A DNA stretch of 64,000 nucleotides, from the NCBI RefSeq assembly GCF_002813755.1, contig NZ_CP018061.1, forward strand, positions 421,001 through 485,000, written 5' to 3'. Origin of the DNA: Enterococcus mundtii. GTDB taxonomy: Bacteria > Bacillota > Bacilli > Lactobacillales > Enterococcaceae. The notes under the pieces were generated by a model that was not told the DNA's origin, searched no databases, and was given only the letters and a program-made list of their open reading frames with translations. Shown here in pieces: positions 16,465-24,029 of this stretch (position 1 is the stretch's first letter; every line of letters begins with the position of its first letter). Both the position numbers and the translations under genes were made by a program.

Positions 16465-17844
16465 ATGGATTTGTTTCGTAAGAAAGAAATCAGTCTCAAT
16501 CATACGAGTGAGATGAAGAAAGAACTAAAAACATCCGATTTGATCATGCTTGGCATTGGCGCGATCATCGGTACAGGTATATTTGTCGTAACAGGAGTGG
16601 CAGCAAACCAAAATGCAGGTCCGGCACTATCACTATCGTTTGTTTTAGCAGCGATCGTTGTGATTTTATCTGGTCTAAGCTTTGCAGAATTTGCATCGCG
16701 GGTACCAGTGATTGGCGGACCATATGCGTATCTATACGTCGTATTCGGTGAATTTGCCGCTTGGTTGACTGGATGGTTATTGATCGGTGAGTTCTTATTG
16801 GCCGTTTCATCCGTTGCGTCAGGTTGGTCCGGTTATGTACAAGGGTTTATTGAAAGTCTTGGTTTTGGCTTACCAACGGCGCTAACAGGTGGATATAATC
16901 CAGCCAATGGTACATACATCGACTTAATTGCGGTGCTTGTTGTGATTTTCGTCACATACATTGTTTCTTTGGAAGCGAAGAAAGCGTTACGATTGAACAA
17001 CATGATGGTTTATGTGAAATTTGGAATCATTGCATTATTTATTATTGTAGGAATCTTTTTTGTTAAACCAGAGAATTGGCAACCATTCACACCATTTGGC
17101 TTTGAAGGTGTCCTAGATGGTGCAGCATTAGTTTTCTTCGCATTCTTAGGATTCGATGCGGTAGCGATGGCTGCGGAGGAAGTAAAAAATCCTCAAAAAG
17201 ATGTACCACGTGGAATCATTGGCTCGATCTTGATCGCAACCGTGTTGTACATCATCGTGACATTGATTTTAACAGGGATCGTGCCTTATACAGAATTAGG
17301 TGTGAATGATCCTGTGGCATTCGCGATGCGTTATGTAGGACATGGTACAGTAGGAGCGATCATCGCCGTTGGCGCGATCTTGACCTTATTGACTGTGACG
17401 ATCTCTATGATGTATTCATTAGCTAGGTTATTATTTGCAGTAAGTAAAGATGGCTTGTTACCACAGTTCATGACAGAAATCGACAAGAAACATCGCACAC
17501 CGAAGAAAGCGACGTATGCAGCAGGTATCGCCGCATTATTCTTCGCAGGATTCTTCCCATTGAATATCTTGGCAGAGTTGACGAACATCATGGCATTGGC
17601 TTATCTAATGTTAGTTAGTCTAGGCTTACTGAAATTACGTAAAATGTTTGGCAAACCAAAAGCATGCGAGTTCAAAGTGCCATTGGTGCCGATTTTACCA
17701 ATCATTTCGATCTTATCTTGTCTAGTCTTGATGTCGCGCTTACAAGCGGTGACTTGGTTAGTATTCGCGATCACGATGGTGATCGGCCTAGTGATTTACT
17801 TTGGCTATGGTTACAAACACAGTAAGATGAATACCGAAAAATAA
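16465..17844 (+). CDS. APC-family amino acid permease (CAT/YfnA-like)
   Basis: A 459-residue permease with 12 predicted helices. The N-terminal block LKTSDLIMLGIGAIIGTGIFVVTG, quoted partly, contains the unwound helix-1 motif GAIIGTGIF; helix 6 carries FFAFLGFDAVAMAAEEVKNP, the substrate-binding region of the CAT branch. RBS GGGGGAGGG precedes the ATG by eight bases. It lies 43 bases after the sugar porter and may share its transcript. The substrate is probably a cationic or branched amino acid by family, not resolved. Confidence 0.88.
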   Translation: MDLFRKKEISLNHTSEMKKELKTSDLIMLGIGAIIGTGIFVVTGVAANQNAGPALSLSFVLAAIVVILSGLSFAEFASRVPVIGGPYAYLYVVFGEFAAWLTGWLLIGEFLLAVSSVASGWSGYVQGFIESLGFGLPTALTGGYNPANGTYIDLIAVLVVIFVTYIVSLEAKKALRLNNMMVYVKFGIIALFIIVGIFFVKPENWQPFTPFGFEGVLDGAALVFFAFLGFDAVAMAAEEVKNPQKDVPRGIIGSILIATVLYIIVTLILTGIVPYTELGVNDPVAFAMRYVGHGTVGAIIAVGAILTLLTVTISMMYSLARLLFAVSKDGLLPQFMTEIDKKHRTPKKATYAAGIAALFFAGFFPLNILAELTNIMALAYLMLVSLGLLKLRKMFGKPKACEFKVPLVPILPIISILSCLVLMSRLQAVTWLVFAITMVIGLVIYFGYGYKHSKMNTEK

Positions 17845-17853
17845 AAAATAAAC

Positions 17854-17896
17854 AAAAAACCTTGTATCAAGCAGCGTTGCTGATACAAGGTTTTTT
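17854..17896. terminator. Bidirectional terminator between convergent genes
   Basis: AAAAAACCTTGTATCA-agcagcgttgc-TGATACAAGGTTTTTT forms a 16-base stem between the permease and the TelA gene. Confidence 0.9.
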
Positions 17897-17907
17897 CATT
17901 CTATTTG

Positions 17908-19107
17908 TTATTGCGTTAAATCGAGTAATTTTTGTTTCAAGTCTTCTTCCATATGGCCAAGTTCGACTTCTGCATGACGACGTTTTTCTTTTCCTTCTTG
18001 TTGGATACGAAGTGTTTCTTGGATCGTTTCGATCAAATCATTTTGTGTGGTTTGCAATGTTTCGATATCCACGATGCCACGTTCATTTTCTTTCGCAGTT
18101 TCGATGGCAGAGATTTTCAACATTTCTGAGTTTTTCTTCAATAAATCATTGGTCGTTTCAGAAACTTGTCGTTGTGCTGTAACTGCATCTTTTTGTCGAA
18201 GCAAGGTCAACGCAATCACCACTTGGTTTTTCCATAATGGGATGGCTGTAGCAATCGATGCTTGGATCTTTTCTGCCAATGCTTGGTTTGTATTTTGGAT
18301 CAAACGGATCTGTGGCGCTTGTTGGATCGTGATCTGTCTGGCTAAGCGTAGATCATGAGTGCGCTTGTCCAGGCGATCAAGAAACTGTGTATAATCATTG
18401 GCGATCTGTACATCCATTTGATCCCCTGTTTCTTCTGCTTTTCGCATGGCTTCTGGAATGATCTTTGTCTGTAATTCTTCCATTTTTAATTCGCCAGCAG
18501 CGATATAAATGTTCAACGCATCAAAATAATCTTTATTTTTTTGATAAAGTTGTTCTAACATCAGATTGTCTTTTAATAGGCCATCTTTTTCTTTGTCTAA
18601 TTTGACTGAGATCTTGTCGATTTGCGCACCGATTTTTTGGTATTTGGCAGTGACTTCATAAATCGATTGTTTGACTTTACCAAATACGCGTTGGAAAATA
18701 TTGCCTTCTCCTGCACGTAATTCATCTGGATTTGCTTCTTGAAGGCGGTACATTAGTTCAGTTAATGAATCACCGACTGGGCCGATATCTTGTGCTTGCA
18801 CGTGATTCAACATCGACTGTGAGAACTCACCTAATTTTGTTTGAGCAGCTGAACCGTAGCTGATGACCGACTGAGAGTCAGTGACATCAATTTTTTCAGC
18901 CAATTGTTTGGCTTGTTCTTGTCTTTCAGCAGGTAATTTATCAATCAACCGAGCAGCAGTTTGCTGTTCTTGAAGTGCATTGATTTCATTTTGTTGTGTT
19001 TGAGTCAATTTATCGACGGGTGTCGAAAAAGGATTATTCAATAAATCTTCCAAAGTATCATTTACAGGGGTTACTTCGTGTTTTGGTTCATGTGGATTAT
19101 TTTCCAT
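17908..19107 (-). CDS. TelA/YaaN-family protein
   Basis: A 399-residue soluble, mostly helical, Gln/Glu-rich protein of the TelA (toxic anion resistance, PF05816) family. Characteristic stretches are [40 protein letters not shown], and the long coiled region to the C-terminus including [21 protein letters not shown]. Some family members are linked to tellurite and envelope-stress resistance; the mechanism is unknown. RBS AAGGAGG lies before the ATG. The upstream XpaC-like gene is its usual partner, as in the xpaC-yaaN pair of Bacillus. Confidence 0.88.
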   Translation of the reverse strand: MENNPHEPKHEVTPVNDTLEDLLNNPFSTPVDKLTQTQQNEINALQEQQTAARLIDKLPAERQEQAKQLAEKIDVTDSQSVISYGSAAQTKLGEFSQSMLNHVQAQDIGPVGDSLTELMYRLQEANPDELRAGEGNIFQRVFGKVKQSIYEVTAKYQKIGAQIDKISVKLDKEKDGLLKDNLMLEQLYQKNKDYFDALNIYIAAGELKMEELQTKIIPEAMRKAEETGDQMDVQIANDYTQFLDRLDKRTHDLRLARQITIQQAPQIRLIQNTNQALAEKIQASIATAIPLWKNQVVIALTLLRQKDAVTAQRQVSETTNDLLKKNSEMLKISAIETAKENERGIVDIETLQTTQNDLIETIQETLRIQQEGKEKRRHAEVELGHMEEDLKQKLLDLTQ

Positions 19108-19196
19108 TAAAATTCCTCCTTATCGATTAAGCTAGAAAAAGTACCCGAAACAATCAGACGATGTCTAAGTGTTCCGAGTCCAAGAAATAAACGTGC

Positions 19197-19853
19197 TTAT
19201 TCTTCTGGTACATCTTTATTATCACGCTTTAAGCTTTGTTTCGCAACAGATATCTCTACATCGATATCTTCCAAATCTTCCGAAACGAAATCTTGATAGT
19301 CTTTCGCGACTAATGAAGCAAGTTGATCAATGATCTGGGTACTTTCTTCCAGTTTTTGATAGGTCTGTTTGTTTTTGATCTCGTGTTCATTGATCTCAAT
19401 ATATTTGTTTGTCAAATCCACTAAGTTTGGCAAGTGGGTGTAAAGGAACTGACTTGCGTCGTGCAATCGAGTGGGTTCTTTTACGAGTTCTTTGAACAAA
19501 CCTTTTGCTGCTTTTACAGGTTCGTGACGAAGATCGATCGCTTTAAGCTTTGCCGTTTCGTACATATTTTTTTCTAGTTGTTCGATTTCATTTTTTGTTT
19601 GATTCATCGTTTCTCTGAAAAAAGAGATTTCACTCGGTGTCATGCCGTTTTCGCTATAATGGGTCGCTAATTTGTCAGATAGATTTGGTAAAGCTGTTTT
19701 GTCCTTAGGTTTTTTACGAAAACCAAAAAGCCCCCAAATCAGCAAAACTGCGCCAATTAACAAGATCATTGATATGATCGATACATCATTATAACTGAAG
19801 AACAGTATCACTAAGAGTAAACCTACGATCCATTTCCAATTCTTTTTAATCAT
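19197..19853 (-). CDS. XpaC-like membrane protein paired with TelA
   Basis: A 218-residue protein with a Lys-rich start, two hydrophobic segments close together (about residues 9-22 and 25-43, WIVGLLLVILFFSY and IISMILLIGAVLLIWGLFGF by segments) and a long acidic helical C-terminal domain. Its shape and pairing with the downstream TelA gene match the XpaC family (PF10112, named for 5-bromo-4-chloroindolyl phosphate hydrolysis). It likely anchors a TelA-XpaC complex at the membrane. GGAGG lies seven bases before the start. Confidence 0.78.
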   Translation of the reverse strand: MIKKNWKWIVGLLLVILFFSYNDVSIISMILLIGAVLLIWGLFGFRKKPKDKTALPNLSDKLATHYSENGMTPSEISFFRETMNQTKNEIEQLEKNMYETAKLKAIDLRHEPVKAAKGLFKELVKEPTRLHDASQFLYTHLPNLVDLTNKYIEINEHEIKNKQTYQKLEESTQIIDQLASLVAKDYQDFVSEDLEDIDVEISVAKQSLKRDNKDVPEE

Positions 19854-20070
19854 CCTAAAAACCTCCGTGTATATTCATTGTCCACTCTGCTCATCTACTT
19901 CTTTATTTTAGCACAACCTTCTTAATAATTAGTATCGGACTAAAGGTGGATTTTATGAGTTTATAGAATTTCTAAGGTTTGGATATGGTAAACTAAGTAA
20001 GAAATCAAAAAGAAAATTGAAAAAAACAAAAAAAGTAGTTATTATAGGACAAAAGAAAGCAGGGGAAAAG

Positions 20071-20634
20071 ATGCTTGAATATGAACAGTTTGAAGAGAAA
20101 ACGATCCAACGAAAAGAAATTTATCATGGAGCGATCATTGATGTTGCTGTGGATGATGTTCACTTACCAGATGGAAATATCGGGAAGCGTGAATTAGTCT
20201 TTCACCCCGGTGGTGTAGGAATCATTGCTTTTGATGAAAAGGATCGTCTACTATTAGTCAAACAATTCCGCAAACCTTTAGAAAAAGTGATCCTCGAAAT
20301 ACCAGCTGGTAAAATCGATCCAGGAGAAAAACAAGCGCCTGAGATCACTGCTGCTAGGGAATTAGAAGAAGAAACTGGTTACCGCGCAGAGCGTTTGGAG
20401 CATTTGACTTCTATGTATTTGTCACCAGGATTTGCGAATGAACTCCTGCATATCTATCATGCAATAAATATCAAAAAAGTGGAACAGCCTCTCGCACAAG
20501 ATGAGGACGAAGTATTGGAACTTTATGCGTTGACTTTAGCAGAAGCAAAACAAGCGATGTCAGATCAAGTCATTTGCGATGCAAAAACGATTTATGCGAT
20601 TCAATACTGGGAATCAATGAACAAAGGAAAGTAG
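20071..20634 (+). CDS. Nudix hydrolase, ADP-ribose pyrophosphatase type
   Basis: About 187 residues. The Nudix box is complete: GKIDPGEKQAPEITAARELE followed by EETGY, and the N-terminal LVFHPGGVGIIAFDE plus QFRKPLEKVILEIPAG fit the NudF/ADPRase subfamily, which hydrolyses ADP-ribose to AMP and ribose 5-phosphate. The frame is open back to a TTG at 20017, but AGGGGAAAAG directly before ATG 20071 selects that start. It begins a run of four close genes ending in mtnN and pncA, a nucleotide-salvage theme. Confidence 0.88.
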   Translation: MLEYEQFEEKTIQRKEIYHGAIIDVAVDDVHLPDGNIGKRELVFHPGGVGIIAFDEKDRLLLVKQFRKPLEKVILEIPAGKIDPGEKQAPEITAARELEEETGYRAERLEHLTSMYLSPGFANELLHIYHAINIKKVEQPLAQDEDEVLELYALTLAEAKQAMSDQVICDAKTIYAIQYWESMNKGK

Positions 20635-20646
20635 AGGGATCGATTG

Positions 20647-20931
20647 ATGGTCAAAGGACCGCTAGTCACACGTAGCGAAATCCGTAAACGACAGCAAGAA
20701 CAAGCACAAGAATCATTAAAAAAACAAAGAAAAGCGGAAGCTACGTACAAACAAGAAGAAAAAAAGATCGCGAGTTTTTATCGTAAAGAACAAAAGAAAA
20801 ATAAGCCAATCACGAAAACAAGAGCAGGCGAACGAGAAAAAACACGTAAATGGAATGCTGTTTTGATGAAAGGCTTGGTTATCGTCATTTTATTGTTAGC
20901 CATCGTTTTTCTGGCAGTTGCATTTATATAG
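20647..20931 (+). CDS. Small single-pass membrane protein, 94 aa
   Basis: Not recognised beyond a conserved LAB gene context upstream of mtnN. The first 70 residues are extremely basic and charged (RSEIRKRQQEQAQESLKKQ), probably a cytoplasmic coil, followed by one C-terminal membrane helix (MKGLVIVILLLAIVFLAVAF). RBS AGAGGGA precedes the ATG at 20647; a TTG directly before it extends the frame by one codon. Ten bases separate it from the Nudix gene and 17 from mtnN, so it is in the same operon. Confidence 0.75.
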   Translation: MVKGPLVTRSEIRKRQQEQAQESLKKQRKAEATYKQEEKKIASFYRKEQKKNKPITKTRAGEREKTRKWNAVLMKGLVIVILLLAIVFLAVAFI

Positions 20932-20948
20932 AAAGAAGGAACAACTAA

Positions 20949-21641
20949 ATGAAAATTGGAATCATCGGAGCAATGGAAGAAGAAGTAAAAATTTTAAGAG
21001 AACAACTAGGAGAACCCTTATCATGGGAAAGAGCAGGTGCTCTGTTTATCTCAGGCTCATTAGGCAATCATGAAGTCATTGTTGTACGTTCAGGTATCGG
21101 TAAAGTCTTGGCATCGATCACAACAAGCTTATTGATTCAACAATATGGTGTAAACATGGTCATCAATACAGGATCAGCTGGTGGCATCGGTGAAGGTCTA
21201 CGTGTAGGGGATGTAGTGATCTCTGACAAAGTTGCCTATTTTGATGCAGATGTTACAGGGTTCGGTTACAAGCCAGGACAGTTACCTGGCATGCCTCTTT
21301 ATTATGAAGCAAGCACGTATTTACGTTCAGAAATGAAAAGAGCCGCAGAAGCAACCAACTTGAATGCAAAAGAAGGCTTGATCGTCACAGGAGATACATT
21401 TGTTGATTCGCCAGTCAAAGTCCAAGAGATCCTAGGCAATTTCCCTGAAGCACTTGCTTGTGAGATGGAAGGGGCTGCAGTCGGTCAAACGGCGCAACAA
21501 TTCAATATTCCTTTCTTGATCGTGCGAGCAATGAGTGATACTGCGGACCATTCAGCGACACAAAGCTTTGACGAATTCATCGAAGAAGCAGGGAAACGTT
21601 CAGCTGAAATGGTGATTGAATTTGTCAAACATCTTGTATAA
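20949..21641 (+). CDS. mtnN: 5'-methylthioadenosine/S-adenosylhomocysteine nucleosidase
   Basis: A 230-residue MTAN/Pfs. It cleaves adenine from methylthioadenosine and S-adenosylhomocysteine, feeding methionine salvage and, via LuxS, AI-2 formation. Seen are the start MKIGIIGAMEEEVKIL, INTGSAGGIGEGLRVGDVV, the substrate loop EMEGAAVGQTA (Glu of MEGAA) and catalytic Asp in RAMSDTADHSA. Length is typical. RBS AAGGAAC lies before the ATG. Confidence 0.95.
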   Translation: MKIGIIGAMEEEVKILREQLGEPLSWERAGALFISGSLGNHEVIVVRSGIGKVLASITTSLLIQQYGVNMVINTGSAGGIGEGLRVGDVVISDKVAYFDADVTGFGYKPGQLPGMPLYYEASTYLRSEMKRAAEATNLNAKEGLIVTGDTFVDSPVKVQEILGNFPEALACEMEGAAVGQTAQQFNIPFLIVRAMSDTADHSATQSFDEFIEEAGKRSAEMVIEFVKHLV

Positions 21642-21653
21642 GGAGTGAACCGA

Positions 21654-22205
21654 ATGAAAGCATTGATTTCGATTGATTACACCTATGATTTTGTGGCAGA
21701 CGATGGGAAATTGACGACTGGAAAGAGCGGTCAGGCAATTGAACCAGCTTTAACAAAGTATACAAAAAAGTTTATTGATGAGAAAGAATTTGTCGTATTT
21801 GCGATCGATGCACATGATCCCGAAGATGCTTTTCATCCGGAAAACCAATTGTTTCCACCACATAATGTAGTCGGAACGAGTGGCCGCGATCTGTATGGTT
21901 CGTTGCAAAAGATTTATGCGGAACATCAAACACAAGCCAATGTTTACTGGATCGATAAACGTCACTATTCTGCCTTCAGTGGAACAGATCTTGACATTCG
22001 TTTACGGGAACGTGGGATTACAGAGATTTATTTGACAGGCGTTTGTACAGATATTTGTGTCTTGCATACAGCAGTCGATGCCTATAACCTAGGCTATCAA
22101 TTGTTTATTTACGAAGATGCAGTTGCCAGCTTTGATCCAATCGGACATGACTGGGCATTGAAACATTTTCAAACAGCCCTTGGTGCAGAGATCATTAAGG
22201 GATAA
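21654..22205 (+). CDS. pncA: Nicotinamidase-like isochorismatase-family hydrolase
   Basis: A 183-residue cysteine hydrolase. The catalytic Asp is in SIDYTYDFVADDG, the metal or structural His cluster in FAIDAHDPEDAFHPEN, Lys in WIDKRHYSAFSGTDLD, and the nucleophile Cys in TGVCTDICVLHTAVDA, all as in bacterial nicotinamidases that make nicotinate for NAD salvage. AAGGAG at 21641-21646 suits ATG 21654; a GTG at 21645 is in frame but overlaps the RBS. Function as nicotinamidase is likely from the motif set; related hydrolases share it. Confidence 0.85.
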   Translation: MKALISIDYTYDFVADDGKLTTGKSGQAIEPALTKYTKKFIDEKEFVVFAIDAHDPEDAFHPENQLFPPHNVVGTSGRDLYGSLQKIYAEHQTQANVYWIDKRHYSAFSGTDLDIRLRERGITEIYLTGVCTDICVLHTAVDAYNLGYQLFIYEDAVASFDPIGHDWALKHFQTALGAEIIKG

Positions 22206-22216
22206 AAAGAGTGAGT

Positions 22217-22262
22217 ATAGTGGATAAAGGCTTTTCTTGAGTACTTTATCCACTATTTCTAT
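22217..22262 (+). terminator. Intrinsic terminator after pncA
   Basis: ATAGTGGATAAAG pairs perfectly with CTTTATCCACTAT across a 14-base loop, followed by a T-rich tract. Confidence 0.8.
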
Positions 22263-22354
22263 TGGTCATCAACTGAAAAAAGGGAAATAGATACATACAA
22301 ATTGCTCAATGGGGTGTACATAAAGTCATTTATACGTGAAAGGAAGGAATCGGT

Positions 22355-22693
22355 ATGAGAAAAGGGAAAGCGGATTTAGGTTTTTTAGGTTTACTGGGAA
22401 TTTTCGGTTTTTTAGGATATTTACCAAATCTCTCAGGGTTATTTTCGCTCTTTGCATTATTTTCTTTGTTTGGCTTTTTTTGGATAACAAAAAATGGGGA
22501 AGGTTTGAAAGATTTTTTTACGAAAGAAAGAGTTTTAACCAGAAGTATCTTACTAAAAATTATAATTTTTTCACTGTTATTAGCATATATTCTAACTTTA
22601 AAGCTGGGAGAGTTACAAGCGTTCGTCACTATATTTTTTAGTATGTTTTTTTCTCTTTTAATTGTTTTAAATTCATATCTGAGCAGAGACTAG
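22355..22693 (+). CDS. Small membrane protein, DUF3796-like, 112 aa
   Basis: Three or four hydrophobic segments. The N-terminus, with its GFLGLLGIFGFLGYLPN and FALFSLFGFFWITKNG pattern of Gly-Phe-Leu repeats, resembles DUF3796 proteins of Firmicutes (function unknown). AAAGGAAGGA precedes ATG 22355. A second frame (22336-22641) also stays open but lacks an RBS and such patterning. Confidence 0.65.
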   Translation: MRKGKADLGFLGLLGIFGFLGYLPNLSGLFSLFALFSLFGFFWITKNGEGLKDFFTKERVLTRSILLKIIIFSLLLAYILTLKLGELQAFVTIFFSMFFSLLIVLNSYLSRD

Positions 22694-22838
22694 TACGGAG
22701 TAGTGTCAGTTGATAGGTAAAGGGAATATAAAATCATACATAGATTCAAATTAAAAATACCAAAAAAATATGCAGTAAGCAGAAAAAGGCTCTTCGACAA
22801 GTAGTGTTTTTATTTCAACTATTAAGAGGTGGGGAGAA

Positions 22839-23037
22839 ATGAAGGTGGTGACTGAGCCTGTTAGTAGTATTTGCAAGTTTGGTAGTAGAAATAGATTTAT
22901 TTGCATTCTTTACTGCTCTCTCATTTAGGGAAGTAGTTTCTTTTTGAGGTATTTTAGGATTAACTGCAAAAGGTTTTAGTGCTGAAGATGCTATTGCTAG
23001 AGGATTGGACACAAGTGGAAAGGGTTGGATTGGATGA
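22839..23037 (+). pseudogene. Decayed small membrane-protein gene
   Basis: RBS GGGGAG and ATG 22839 lead into a few codons, then a frame slip is needed to enter a coherent frame (LLVVFASLVVEIDLFAFF, then TALSFREVVSF). That frame meets TGA at 22945-22947 and continues convincingly as GILGLTAKGFSAEDAIARGL and WIG before a final stop at 23035. One frameshift plus one nonsense codon in an otherwise protein-like frame indicates a dead gene. Family unknown. Confidence 0.55.
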
Positions 23038-23120
23038 TAGGTTGGTGAACTAAGCAATGTTTCACAGACTGTTTATTACGTAAGGTACATAAAATAAAAC
23101 AATGTAAGTAAGGTGAAATA

Positions 23121-23483
23121 ATGAAAAAACTGGATTCCCGATATATCGTAGGTGTATTTCTCTTATTGTTTGTTTTAAGAGGAATCTTAGAATTTATTTG
23201 GAAAGGCAATCATTCATTTACTCTCGATGAAATTTATTTTAGAGTTGCGATTGTTGTTGGTGTTGTGATTGGGTTGATACCAATTAATAAAGGCTGGGGT
23301 ACGCTTAAATCTCTTTTTACCATTTTTTTGAGTGATTATTTACTGAAAAAGTTGTTTGATTATTTAGGATTAGAAAAAATAACCTTTACACTAATACCTT
23401 ATCTTATTATTTTAGGAGTCCTTTTAATTATTTTTTTTGCTAGATTGATTATAAAAAACAAAAAAGGGGTCTCCCTACACTAA
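23121..23483 (+). CDS. Four-helix membrane protein, 120 aa
   Basis: Not recognised. Hydrophobic segments lie at about residues 10-27, 40-55, 62-75 and 90-112, and the C-terminus is basic (IIKNKKG). RBS GTAAGGTGA precedes the ATG. It follows the decayed gene and another small membrane protein, all on the same strand, in an AT-rich accessory-looking stretch. A hairpin with T-run lies after the stop. Confidence 0.6.
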   Translation: MKKLDSRYIVGVFLLLFVLRGILEFIWKGNHSFTLDEIYFRVAIVVGVVIGLIPINKGWGTLKSLFTIFLSDYLLKKLFDYLGLEKITFTLIPYLIILGVLLIIFFARLIIKNKKGVSLH

Positions 23484-23505
23484 AAGAAGATTAGATAAAA
23501 ACACT

Positions 23506-23573
23506 TCTGTTCCCACCGTTTATTCGGTTTTAGGTGGTGGAAGTGAACTAATGTATCACTCCCTTTTTTGGTG
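23506..23573 (+). terminator. Conserved motif plus hairpin, probable terminator
   Basis: CTTCTGTTCCCACCGTTTAT plus TCGGTTTTAGG (from 23506) is followed by GGAAGTGA ... TCACTCCC and TTTTTT. The motif recurs at 33753-33784 and, more diverged, near 4424-4460, each time near a hairpin. Confidence 0.55.
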
Positions 23574-23754
23574 TTTATTTATTAATGAGGAATGGAAGAA
23601 TATAATAAATAAGAAGAATCGGTAATTTTCCATTATTTTCAGATTCAGACTTCTGTTTGTGGTTGATAGGAGAAATGAAAAGATGGTGGCTAATCTCTTG
23701 AAAAAAGGGTGATGCCTATGGTTCATAGCTTTATCCCTAGAAGGGGGTAGGCAA

Positions 23755-23841
23755 GTGTCAAGTTTTGAAGCAATTCAACTGATGATCGCTTTTGCGACGT
23801 TAGTTTTGCTGATTATTAACTATAAGATGTTAATACAATGA
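23755..23841 (+). CDS. Type I toxin, holin-like family, 28 aa
   Basis: A GTG-started 28-residue hydrophobic peptide: MSSFEAIQLMIAFATLVLLI then NYKMLIQ (GTG as Met). The start closely matches the putative holin-like toxin family (TxpA/BsrE-related), whose members read MSxFExIxxMIxFG. The strong RBS AAGGGGG lies at 23741-23747. Such toxins insert into the membrane and are silenced by an antisense RNA transcribed from the opposite strand at the 3' end; I cannot identify that promoter with confidence. The family's usual basic tail is short here. No other gene lies within 23574-24029. Confidence 0.7.
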   Translation: MSSFEAIQLMIAFATLVLLIINYKMLIQ

Positions 23842-23860
23842 AATATAACTTTAAAAATAA

Positions 23861-23906
23861 GAGTATAAAGCAAACATTTTGGTGTGTCTGCTCTATACTC
23901 TTTTGA
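23861..23906. terminator. Terminator of the toxin transcript, palindromic
   Basis: AAGAGTATAAAGCA pairs with TGCTCTATACTCTT, followed by a T-rich stretch. It could also serve an antisense RNA entering from the right. Confidence 0.7.
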
Positions 23907-24029
23907 CTTGTTATTTAACTAAGGTCAGCTTTTGGAACACCGTTTATTTGAATTTAAATCAGAAATAAAAATGAATTTGCAAATGAATTTATTTTTTTGC
24001 CCCATACGCATAGTTTGTTAGTGAATTAT

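Noticed and set aside
22336..22641. Alternative frame over the DUF3796-like gene
   Set aside because: No RBS; the overlapping frame at 22355 has the RBS and family-like Gly-Phe-Leu pattern.
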